Assembly: GCF_006539165.1 (NCBI RefSeq)
Contig: NZ_BJMM01000052.1
Coordinates: forward strand, 1-41,049
Direction: 5' to 3'
DNA length: 41,049 nt
DNA from: Streptomyces cacaoi
Lineage (GTDB): Bacteria > Actinomycetota > Actinomycetes > Streptomycetales > Streptomycetaceae
This document shows, piece after piece, positions 22,887 through 30,297 of the stretch; position 1 is the stretch's first letter, and each line of letters opens with the position of its first letter. Both the position numbers and the translations under genes were made by a program. The notes under the pieces are model-generated. The model saw only the letters and a list, made by a program, of their open reading frames with translations. It did not search any database and had not been told where the DNA came from.

Positions 22887-24082
22887 GCACCCGTACCTTC
22901 TCGCTGGACGGCTACGGCCCCCGCCGCCGGTCGGCCTGGGACCGGCTGACGGCCCGTGACTCCGTCGTCTGGCGGATGGACTGGTTCATGCTGCTGGCCG
23001 GGGCGGCGCTCGCCGTCGTCGGCTCGCTGCTGGTCTACTCGGCGACCCGCAACCGGACGGAGCTGAACCAGGGCGATCCGCAGTACTTCCTGCTGCGGCA
23101 CGTCCTCTACCTCCTGATCGGCATCGGCATGATGGCCGGCACCGTCTGGCTGGGGCACCGCAGGCTGCGCGGGGCCGTGCCCGTGCTCTACGGCATCTCC
23201 GTGCTGCTGGCGCTGTGTGTGCTCACCCCGCTGGGCGCCACCATCAACGGCTCGCGGGCCTGGCTGAACCTGGGCGGCGGGTTCACCATCCAGCCGGCCG
23301 AGTTCATCAAGATCACGGTGATTCTCGGGATGGCGATGCTGCTGGCCGCCAAGGTCGACGCGGGGGACCGGGAGCACCCCGACCACCGCACGGTCGTGCA
23401 CGCGCTGGGTGTGGCCGCGCTGCCGATGGCGGTCATCATGCTGATGCCGGACCTGGGCTCGGTGATGGTGCTCGTCGTCATCGTGCTGGCCGTGCTGCTG
23501 GCGTCCGGCTCGTCGAACCGCTGGGTGCTCGGGCTGGTGCTGGCCGGTGCGGTCGGCGCGGTGCTGGTGTGGATGCTGGGGCTGCTGGACGAGTACCAGA
23601 TCAACCGCTTCGCGGCGTTCGCCAACCCGGCGCTGGACCCCGCGGGCGTGGGCTACAACACCAACCAGGCCCGGATCGCCATCGGTTCGGGCGGCCTGTT
23701 CGGCAAGGGTCTCTTCCACGGGACGCAGACCACCGGGCAGTTCGTCCCCGAGCAGCAGACGGACTTCGTGTTCACGGTCGCGGGCGAGGAGCTGGGCTTC
23801 GTGGGCGCCGGGCTCATCCTCGTGCTGCTCGGTGTCGTCATCTGGCGGGCCTGCCGGATCGCGCGGGAGTCGACGTCGCTGTACAGCACGATCGTGGCCG
23901 CCGGCATCGTGGCCTGGTTCGCCTTCCAGGCGTTCGAGAACATCGGGATGACCCTGGGCATCATGCCGGTGGCCGGGCTGCCGCTGCCGTTCGTCTCCTA
24001 CGGCGGTACGTCGATGTTCGCGGTCTGGATCGCCGTCGGCCTGCTCCAGTCCATCCGCACCCAGCGGCCCATAGCGGCCTGA
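22883..24082 (+). CDS. rodA: RodA/FtsW-family peptidoglycan glycosyltransferase
   Basis: A 399-residue SEDS protein that polymerises lipid II together with PBP2. About ten membrane segments are visible. Conserved SEDS features are INGSRAWLNLGGGFTIQPAE in the first half, YNTNQARIAIGSGGLFGKG with the catalytic-loop region, PEQQTDFVFTVAGEELGF, and the closing PFVSYGGTSM. The N-terminal 30 residues are a basic cytoplasmic start. GTG 22883 overlaps the mrdA stop by 4 nt. This is the last gene of the morphogenesis operon, followed by a hairpin with a run of five T. Streptomyces literature calls the homologue sfr. Confidence 0.95.
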   Translation: MSTRTFSLDGYGPRRRSAWDRLTARDSVVWRMDWFMLLAGAALAVVGSLLVYSATRNRTELNQGDPQYFLLRHVLYLLIGIGMMAGTVWLGHRRLRGAVPVLYGISVLLALCVLTPLGATINGSRAWLNLGGGFTIQPAEFIKITVILGMAMLLAAKVDAGDREHPDHRTVVHALGVAALPMAVIMLMPDLGSVMVLVVIVLAVLLASGSSNRWVLGLVLAGAVGAVLVWMLGLLDEYQINRFAAFANPALDPAGVGYNTNQARIAIGSGGLFGKGLFHGTQTTGQFVPEQQTDFVFTVAGEELGFVGAGLILVLLGVVIWRACRIARESTSLYSTIVAAGIVAWFAFQAFENIGMTLGIMPVAGLPLPFVSYGGTSMFAVWIAVGLLQSIRTQRPIAA

Positions 24083-24083
24083 C

Positions 24084-24128
24084 GGGCCGGGCCGTTCGGT
24101 CCGGCCCGGCCCGGGCCCGCCGGTTTTT
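24084..24128 (+). terminator. Terminator of the mre-mrdA-rodA operon
   Basis: GGGCCGGGCC (24084-24093) pairs perfectly with GGCCCGGCCC (24103-24112) across a 9-nt loop, and TTTTT follows at 24124-24128 after further GC-rich sequence. Confidence 0.75.
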
Positions 24129-24142
24129 CGGCAATCCGGGTA

Positions 24143-24181
24143 TCCGCGCACACCGCACCGTTGCGTGCCGGTGTGCGCGGA
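24143..24181. repeat. 13-bp inverted repeat embedded in a promoter
   Basis: TCCGCGCACACCG (24143-24155) is perfectly repeated in inverse at 24169-24181, 13 nt apart. The -35 box of the next gene lies in the gap and the right arm fills the spacer. It may be an operator, or a second terminator hairpin. Confidence 0.7.
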
Positions 24182-24189
24182 TTTACGTT
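24161..24189 (+). promoter_or_regulatory. CYTH-CHAD gene promoter, leaderless
   Basis: TTGCGT (24161-24166), a 17-nt spacer and TACGTT (24184-24189) form the best promoter match in the window. ATG 24196 follows after 6 nt, so transcription probably begins at the start codon. Confidence 0.7.
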
Positions 24190-24195
24190 CCGGAC

Positions 24196-25752
24196 ATGGC
24201 GCAGGTGCGGGAGATCGAGCGGAAGTACGAGCCGACACCACAGGCCGCGGCGGCCGGGACGGTGACGCTGCCCTCCTGCGCGGGGGTGCCCGGGGTGGCC
24301 GGGACGGTCGACGAGCCGCCCGTCGAGCTGGACGCCACCTACTACGACACCCCGGATCTGCGGCTGGCCGCCGACCGGATCACACTGCGCCGGCGCACCG
24401 GCGGCAGCGACGCCGGCTGGCACCTCAAGCTCCCCGCCGACCCGGCCGACCCGGGCGTCCGCGACGAGATCCAGGCTCCGCTCTCGCCCGGGCCGCCGCG
24501 CGAGCTGGCCGGGCTGGTGCGCTCCCGGGTGCGCGCCCAGCCCCTCGTCCCGCTGGTGCGGCTGCGGCAGCGCCGTACCGTCCGCCGGCTGCTGGACGCG
24601 GACGGTGCCTCCCTGGTGGAGCTGAGCCTCGACGAGGTGCGGGCCGAGCGCTGCGGCACCGAGGGGGCGGCCACCGCGTGGACGGAGGTCGAGGCCGAGC
24701 TGGCCGAGGACGCCGATCCGGCCGTGCTGGACGCGCTGGAGCCGGTGCTCACCGCCGACGGGTCGGGGCTGCGCCGCTCCGCCGCCCCGTCCAAGCTGCG
24801 GCGTGCCCTGGAGGAGACGGGCGCGGCGCCCGGCGCCGGGGACGGCGGTCAGGACGGCGGGAGCGCCGGCGCGGTCGTCCTGCGGCACGTGCGCACGCAG
24901 GTGCGGGCCCTGATCGAGCTGGACCCGGCCGTGCGCCGTGACGTGCACGACTCCGTGCACCGGATGCGGGTCGCCACCCGCAGGCTGCGCAGCGCCTTCC
25001 GCTCCTTCGGGCGGGTCCTGGAGCCGGAGGCCACCGGACCGGTCGGTGACGAACTGGCCTGGCTCGCCCGGGAGCTGGGCGCCGACCGCGACCAGGAGGT
25101 GCTGGCCGCGCGTCTGACGGACCGGCTGGCCGGGCTGCCGGATCAGCTGCGGCACGGCCCGGTGGACGAGCGGCTGCGGACCTTCTGCGCCGGCGGGCGC
25201 ACCGGCTCCCGCGGCCGGCTGCTCGCCGTGCTCGACAGCGACCGCTACCTGGAGCTGCTGGAGACGCTCACCGGGCTCCTCGACGCGCCTCCGCTGCGGC
25301 CTGCCGCGCACGCGGCGCCCGGCGAGGTGCTGGCGCGCGCCGTCCGCCGGGACCACGAGCGCCTCGCCCGCCGGGTGGACGAGGCGCTGGCCGCACCGGC
25401 GGGCGACGGGCGCGACCGGGCGCTGCACGAGGCACGCAAGGCCGTGAAGCGGGCCCGGTACGCGGCGGAGGCGGCCCGTCCGGCGCTGGGCGCACCGGCC
25501 AAGCAGTACGCGGCGGTCACGACCCGGGTGCAGGAGCTGCTGGGCGACCACCAGGACAGCGTCCTCGTCCGGCGGGCGCTGCTGCGGATCGCCGCGCAGG
25601 CGCACGCAGCCGGGGAGCCCTCGTTCCCGTACGGCGTGCTGTACGAACGGGAGGCGGCCCTCGCCCAGGCGCGCGAGGCGGAACTGCCCGGCCTGTGGGC
25701 GCGGGTGGTGCGTGCCGCGGGCCCGTTCCGGCGCACGGCGCCCGAGGAGTAG
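24196..25752 (+). CDS. CYTH and CHAD domain-containing protein
   Basis: A 518-residue fusion. The N-terminal CYTH (triphosphate tunnel metalloenzyme) domain, about residues 1-200, has the ExExK signature as EIERK near the start and alternating Glu/Arg/Lys strands of the tunnel. The C-terminal CHAD domain (about 225-515) is helical and His-rich (VHDSVHRMRVATRRLRS, HEARKAVKRARYAAEA) and is known in other proteins to bind inorganic polyphosphate. The pairing suggests polyphosphate or triphosphate hydrolysis; the exact substrate is not shown. ATG 24196 is supported by the promoter spacing. It is monocistronic. Confidence 0.92.
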   Translation: MAQVREIERKYEPTPQAAAAGTVTLPSCAGVPGVAGTVDEPPVELDATYYDTPDLRLAADRITLRRRTGGSDAGWHLKLPADPADPGVRDEIQAPLSPGPPRELAGLVRSRVRAQPLVPLVRLRQRRTVRRLLDADGASLVELSLDEVRAERCGTEGAATAWTEVEAELAEDADPAVLDALEPVLTADGSGLRRSAAPSKLRRALEETGAAPGAGDGGQDGGSAGAVVLRHVRTQVRALIELDPAVRRDVHDSVHRMRVATRRLRSAFRSFGRVLEPEATGPVGDELAWLARELGADRDQEVLAARLTDRLAGLPDQLRHGPVDERLRTFCAGGRTGSRGRLLAVLDSDRYLELLETLTGLLDAPPLRPAAHAAPGEVLARAVRRDHERLARRVDEALAAPAGDGRDRALHEARKAVKRARYAAEAARPALGAPAKQYAAVTTRVQELLGDHQDSVLVRRALLRIAAQAHAAGEPSFPYGVLYEREAALAQAREAELPGLWARVVRAAGPFRRTAPEE

Positions 25753-25802
25753 CGGACGGCCGCGGGGGAAGTGGGCCCGGGGGCCGCCGCTGAGGGAACC
25801 GT

Positions 25803-25808
25803 TACGCT
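25803..25808 (+). promoter_or_regulatory. Candidate -10 box of the radical SAM gene
   Basis: TACGCT fits TANNNT and would give a leader of about 33 nt to ATG 25848. No convincing -35 box is present. Confidence 0.45.
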
Positions 25809-25847
25809 GGAGGACTGCCCCTGTCGGTCCTACGAAAGCGCGCCGAG

Positions 25848-27788
25848 ATGCCCGTCGAGTCGGTCTTTCCCCAGCTTGAGGCCCTGCTCCCGCACGTCCA
25901 GAAGCCGATCCAGTACGTCGGCGGCGAGCTGAACTCCACCGTCAAGGACTGGGACGAGTGCGACGTGCGCTGGGCGCTGATGTACCCGGACGCCTACGAG
26001 GTGGGTCTGCCCAACCAGGGCGTCATGATCCTCTACGAGGTGCTCAACGAGCAGGAGGGCGTCCTCGCCGAGCGCACCTACAGCGTCTGGCCCGATCTGG
26101 AGAAGCTGATGCGGGAGCGCGGCGTCCCGCAGTTCACGGTCGACGCGCACCGCCCGGTGGGCGCCTTCGACGTGCTGGGCGTCTCCTTCTCCACCGAGCT
26201 GGGTTACACCAATCTGCTCACCGCGCTGGACCTCTCGGGCATCCCGCTGGAGTCGAAGGACCGCACCGTCGACCACCCGATCGTGATGGCGGGCGGCCAC
26301 GCGGCGTTCAACCCCGAGCCGATCGCGGACTTCGTCGACGTGGCGGTGATCGGCGACGGCGAGCAGGCCGTGCTGGACGTCAACGCGATCATCCGCGCCT
26401 GGAAGGACGAGGGCCGGCCCGGCGGGCGGGACGAGCTGCTGCTGCGGCTCGCGAAGACCGGCGGGGTGTACGTGCCCCGCTTCTACGACGTCGAGTACCT
26501 GCGGGACGGGCGCATCTCCCGGGTCGTGCCCAACCGTTCGGGCGTGCCGTGGCGGGTCAGCAAGCACACCGTCATGGATCTGGACGAGTGGCCGTACCCG
26601 AAGAAGCCGCTGGTCCCGCTCGCGGAGACGGTGCACGAGCGGATGTCCGTGGAGATCTTCCGCGGCTGCACCCGCGGCTGCCGCTTCTGCCAGGCCGGGA
26701 TGATCACCCGGCCGGTGCGCGAGCGTTCCATCACCGGCATCGGCGAGATGGTCGACAAGGGCCTGAAGAACACCGGCTTCGAGGAGGTCGGCCTGCTCTC
26801 GCTCTCCTCCGCCGACCACAGCGAGATCGGCGACATCGCCAAGGGCCTGGCCGACCGCTACGAGGAGGACAAGGTCGGCCTCTCGCTGCCGTCCACCCGC
26901 GTCGACGCCTTCAACATCGACCTGGCCAACGAGCTGACCCGCAACGGCCGCCGCTCCGGCCTCACGTTCGCGCCGGAGGGCGGCAGCGAGCGCATCCGCA
27001 AGGTCATCAACAAGATGGTCTCGGAGGAGGATCTGATCCGCACGGTCGCCACCGCCTACGGCAACGGCTGGCGCCAGGTGAAGCTCTACTTCATGTGCGG
27101 TCTGCCGACCGAGACCGACGAGGACGTCCTCCAGATCGGCGACATGGCGGTCAACGTCATCGCCAAGGGCCGGGAGGTCGCCCAGTCCAACGACATCCGC
27201 TGCACGGTCTCCATCGGCGGCTTCGTCCCCAAGCCGCACACCCCGTTCCAGTGGGCGCCGCAGCTGTCGGCGGAGGAGACCGACGCACGGCTGGCCAAGC
27301 TCCGCGACAAGATCCGCGGGGACAAGAAGTACGGCCGCTCGATCGGCTTCCGCTACCACGACGGCAAGCCCGGCATCGTCGAGGGCCTGCTCTCCCGGGG
27401 CGACCGCAGGGTCGGCGCGGTCATCCGCGAGGTCTGGGACCAGGGCGGGCGCTTCGACGGCTGGCGCGAGTACTTCTCCTACGACCTGTGGATGGACTCG
27501 GCCGCCAAGGCGCTGCCCGAGTACGGCGTCGACGTCGACTGGTACACCACCCGCGAGCGCTCCTACGAGGAGGTCCTGCCCTGGGACCACCTCGACTCCG
27601 GTCTCGACAAGGACTGGCTGTGGGAGGACTGGCAGGACGCCCTCGACGAGACGGAGGTCCCCGACTGCCGCTGGGACCCCTGCTTCGACTGCGGCGTCTG
27701 CCCCCAGATGGGCACCGACATCCAGATCGGCCCGACGGGCAAGAAGCTGCTGCCGCTCTCGGTCGTCGACAGCGGCGCGTCCGGCTAG
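25848..27788 (+). CDS. TIGR03960-type B12-binding/radical SAM family protein
   Basis: A 646-residue radical SAM protein. An N-terminal B12-binding-like segment (about 40-190) precedes the radical SAM core. The [4Fe-4S] ligands are C274, C278 and C281 in RGCTRGCRFCQAG. SAM-core features include GLLSLSSADH and LTFAPEGGSERIRKVINK. The C-terminus has a further Cys cluster CFDCGVC that may bind a second metal site. This family normally sits beside a DUF2344 protein, found here at 29215, so the two probably act together, possibly on RNA since RNase E and ribosomal genes follow. The reaction is unknown. ATG 25848 lacks a strong ribosome-binding site. Confidence 0.92.
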   Translation: MPVESVFPQLEALLPHVQKPIQYVGGELNSTVKDWDECDVRWALMYPDAYEVGLPNQGVMILYEVLNEQEGVLAERTYSVWPDLEKLMRERGVPQFTVDAHRPVGAFDVLGVSFSTELGYTNLLTALDLSGIPLESKDRTVDHPIVMAGGHAAFNPEPIADFVDVAVIGDGEQAVLDVNAIIRAWKDEGRPGGRDELLLRLAKTGGVYVPRFYDVEYLRDGRISRVVPNRSGVPWRVSKHTVMDLDEWPYPKKPLVPLAETVHERMSVEIFRGCTRGCRFCQAGMITRPVRERSITGIGEMVDKGLKNTGFEEVGLLSLSSADHSEIGDIAKGLADRYEEDKVGLSLPSTRVDAFNIDLANELTRNGRRSGLTFAPEGGSERIRKVINKMVSEEDLIRTVATAYGNGWRQVKLYFMCGLPTETDEDVLQIGDMAVNVIAKGREVAQSNDIRCTVSIGGFVPKPHTPFQWAPQLSAEETDARLAKLRDKIRGDKKYGRSIGFRYHDGKPGIVEGLLSRGDRRVGAVIREVWDQGGRFDGWREYFSYDLWMDSAAKALPEYGVDVDWYTTRERSYEEVLPWDHLDSGLDKDWLWEDWQDALDETEVPDCRWDPCFDCGVCPQMGTDIQIGPTGKKLLPLSVVDSGASG

Positions 27789-27799
27789 CACGGCCAGGA

Positions 27800-27828
27800 C
27801 CGCCCCGCGTGCCCGCGCACCGGGGCGG
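27800..27828. terminator. Terminator between the radical SAM and VOC genes
   Basis: CCGCCCCG pairs with CGGGGCGG (27800-27807 with 27821-27828), with an inner GTGC/GCAC pairing. It sits between convergent genes. Confidence 0.7.
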
Positions 27829-27865
27829 CCCCGCCGTCCGGCCTCGGCGCCGACGGAGGCGGCCC

Positions 27866-28240
27866 TCAGTGCCGGCAGAGGCAGAAGGGGTGGCCGGCCG
27901 GGTCGGCGTAGACCCGCCAGTTGGTCTCCGGGTACAGCTCGTCGGTGCGCTCCAGCACGGTGGCGCCCAGCTCCAGCACGCGCTTCTCGTCCGCCTCGAT
28001 GTCGTCCACGTCGAAGTCCAGATGCATCTGCTGGGGCGTCCGCTGCCCGGGCCACTCCGGCGGGCGGTAGTCCTGCACCCGCTGGAAGGCCAGCGGCGTC
28101 CCTTCGAACCCGTGCACCTCCACCCATTCCGGGTCGTCCGGGTCGGGCACGACCCGCCCGCCGAGCAGGGCCGCGTAGAACTCCGCGAGCCGTAGCGGGT
28201 CCGGGCAGTCCAGCGCGACGGCCTGAAGCCTGCGAATCAT
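27866..28240 (-). CDS. VOC-superfamily (glyoxalase-like) protein
   Basis: A 124-residue protein of the vicinal-oxygen-chelate fold. The start IRRLQAVALDCPDPLRLAEF and YAALLGGRV, then MHLDFDVDD and DPAGHPFCLCRH, match the glyoxalase-like dioxygenase group. Two beta-alpha-beta-beta-beta units fit the length. The substrate is not predictable. ATG 28240 has GAGG about 6 nt upstream. It is in the opposite orientation to the genes on either side and separates the radical SAM gene from its usual partner, so it is probably a later insertion. Confidence 0.88.
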   Translation of the reverse strand: MIRRLQAVALDCPDPLRLAEFYAALLGGRVVPDPDDPEWVEVHGFEGTPLAFQRVQDYRPPEWPGQRTPQQMHLDFDVDDIEADEKRVLELGATVLERTDELYPETNWRVYADPAGHPFCLCRH

Positions 28241-28430
28241 CTCCGCCTCTTCTCCCTCGGGATCCGGTTGCGCTGCGTCCCACCGCGCCCTCACGCCCGT
28301 CGGCCCGCCCGGGCGGTCCGCCTCGTGCGGAGGCCGGCGACGCACGCGGCGCAATCTATACGGACCGGCCCGTCCCCCGGGAGGGGCGGTGGGCGCTTCG
28401 GGCGGACGCCGGGGCGGCTCCGGCCGGTGC

Positions 28431-28436
28431 CAGACT
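28431..28436 (+). promoter_or_regulatory. Candidate -10 box of the GNAT gene at 28443
   Basis: CAGACT (a TANNNT variant with C at the first base) is followed by 6 nt and ATG 28443, again the leaderless spacing. Confidence 0.4.
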
Positions 28437-28442
28437 GACCGG

Positions 28443-28997
28443 ATGCCGCAGCTGACCGAACCCACGACCGATGTGCACGCCTCGTTCCTGGAGGCGATGG
28501 AGGAGTTCGCCGCCGAGGGGCGCGGCCGGCCGGAGGACGGCTCGAACATCGCCCGCGACATGCGGCGCTTCGGCGCGCACTGGCACGAGCCGGACGCGTT
28601 CGCCGGCTACGTCCGCCATGTCCGGGAGATGGTCACCGAGGAGACGGCGGCGAGCGTCGGTTCCGTGCCCACCTCCACCTTCTGGTACGTCGACGGCACC
28701 ACCTACCTCGGCCGGATCGCCGTCCGCCACCGCCTCGACGACTTCCTCTTCGAGCGGGGCGGGCACATCGGCTACGACGTGCGCCCCACGGCCCGGCGGC
28801 GCGGGCACGCCACCGCCATGCTGCGTGCCGTCCTGCCCCGGGCCCGCGCGCTCGGCCTGGAGTCCGTCCTCGTCACCTGCGACGAGGACAACACCGCCTC
28901 GCGCCGGGTGATCACCTCCTGCGGCGGGAAGCTGGAGGACCAGCGGGGCGAGAAGCTCCGGTACTGGATCGGCCTCGCTTACGGCCCGGCGGTCTGA
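28443..28997 (+). CDS. GNAT-family N-acetyltransferase
   Basis: A 184-residue acetyltransferase. The acetyl-CoA binding motif A reads IGYDVRPTARRRGHATAML, with RRRGHA in place of the common RxxGxG/A. The C-terminal ESVLVTCDEDNTASRRVI is typical of GNATs that act on small molecules. The substrate is unknown. The likely start is ATG 28443 without a ribosome-binding site. Together with the divergent VOC gene it interrupts the radical SAM/DUF2344 pair. Confidence 0.88.
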   Translation: MPQLTEPTTDVHASFLEAMEEFAAEGRGRPEDGSNIARDMRRFGAHWHEPDAFAGYVRHVREMVTEETAASVGSVPTSTFWYVDGTTYLGRIAVRHRLDDFLFERGGHIGYDVRPTARRRGHATAMLRAVLPRARALGLESVLVTCDEDNTASRRVITSCGGKLEDQRGEKLRYWIGLAYGPAV

Positions 28998-29050
28998 CCC
29001 CGCGGCGGGCCCGGCCGGGAGCGGGAGCGGCGGCCGGGAAGCGTGCCGCG

Positions 29051-29056
29051 TACCCT
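29051..29056 (+). promoter_or_regulatory. Candidate -10 box upstream of the DUF2344 gene
   Basis: TACCCT fits TANNNT and would start transcription near 29063, about 150 nt before the preferred start codon. Confidence 0.4.
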
Positions 29057-29214
29057 GGTCCGAAGGATCATCCGCACGGACGCCCGGGCGCGTACCGCGC
29101 TCCGCCCCGCACCGGGGCCGGGAGCGCGCGGTGCGGACCTCCGTCTTCGTACACGTCCTGTCAACGAAGGGCGGCAGCTCACGCGCGTGCCGCCCGGCAC
29201 CGAGGAGAGAACCA

Positions 29215-30054
29215 CTGGGCAAGCGACAGCCCGAAGGCCCGCCGCCCGCGCCCGCAGTGCAGCGCGTGCGCCTGCGCTACACCAAGCGGGGCCGCCTTCG
29301 GTTCACCAGTCACCGCGACTTCCAGCGCGCATTCGAACGGGCGCTGCGCCGGGCCGAGGTGCCCATGGCGTACTCCGCCGGCTTCACCCCCCACCCCAAG
29401 GTCAGCTACGCCAACGCCGCGCCCACCGGGACCGGCAGCGAGGCGGAGTACCTGGAGATCGCCCTGGTCCAGCGGCGCGACCCCGGGGAACTGCGGACGC
29501 TGCTGGACGCGTACATGCCTGACGGCCTGGACGTCGTCGACGCCGTCGAGGCCCGCGGCAGCGACTTCACCGACCGGTTGGAAGCCTCCGAGTGGGAGCT
29601 GCGGCTGGACGACGTCACCCCGCAGGAGGCCGCGGACGCCACCGCCGCCTTCCTGGCCGCCGACACCGTCGAGGTGCAGCGCCGGACGAAGAAGGGCGTG
29701 CGCACCTTCGACGCCCGCGCCGCCGTCCTGTCCCTGACCTCGGCCGCGGCAGCCCCCGGGGACGGCCCCGTACGCAGGGCCGATGGGCCGGGCACGGCTG
29801 CCTGTGCGATACTGCGCCTGGTGGTACGGCACCTGACACCCGCTGTACGACCCGACGACGTCCTGTCCGGTCTCCGCGCTGCGGCCGGCCTGGCGCCGCA
29901 GGTCCCCGCAACGGTGACCAGGCTGGCGCAGGGGCCGCTCGATGAGGAGTCCGGCACGGTGACCGACCCGTTCGCGCCCGACCGCGAAGCGCCCGGCGAG
30001 CCCAGTGGCCCCGCCGGGACGAGCATCGCGACGGCGCCGGGCCGCACCGCGTAG
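29215..30054 (+). CDS. TIGR03936 family radical SAM-associated protein (DUF2344)
   Basis: This protein of about 279 residues belongs to the DUF2344 family. Marks are QRVRLRYTKRGRLRFTSHRD, the strongly conserved MAYSAGFTPHPKVSYANA, and GSEAEYLEIAL. It is the usual partner of the radical SAM protein at 25848. The start is unusual: GAGGAG (29202-29207) stands 7 nt before CTG 29215, giving L/M-GKRQPEG, the position where I expect homologues to begin with TTG or ATG. The alternative in-frame GTG 29131 adds 28 unconserved residues. The C-terminal ~45 residues are Pro/Gly/Thr-rich and probably disordered. RNase E/G follows after 243 nt without an evident terminator. Confidence 0.88.
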   Translation: MGKRQPEGPPPAPAVQRVRLRYTKRGRLRFTSHRDFQRAFERALRRAEVPMAYSAGFTPHPKVSYANAAPTGTGSEAEYLEIALVQRRDPGELRTLLDAYMPDGLDVVDAVEARGSDFTDRLEASEWELRLDDVTPQEAADATAAFLAADTVEVQRRTKKGVRTFDARAAVLSLTSAAAAPGDGPVRRADGPGTAACAILRLVVRHLTPAVRPDDVLSGLRAAAGLAPQVPATVTRLAQGPLDEESGTVTDPFAPDREAPGEPSGPAGTSIATAPGRTA

Positions 30055-30297
30055 GGAGCGCCGCCGAAGCGCCGCCGTCGGCACACGCCAGGGAGCCACC
30101 CGGGCCACTGCCGGGCAGGCGAGCGCACCGACCAACAGACTTTCGCCGTAGCCGGTCCGCCGAACGGGACTGGGCCGGAACCGGCGAGTGAGACAACAGC
30201 TCCTGTGCGGCGCCCGCACACCTCGGAGCGGTCCGCAGCGAAGGACCGCCGCCGTACGAGGCGTGGCGCCCGGGAGCGTGACGGGAGAACCGCCCGC

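Noticed and set aside
30205..30297. An N-terminal extension of RNase E from GTG 30205
   Set aside because: The extra Arg-rich residues have no upstream ribosome-binding site, while ATG 30298 does and begins the acidic start MLEPTESHE.
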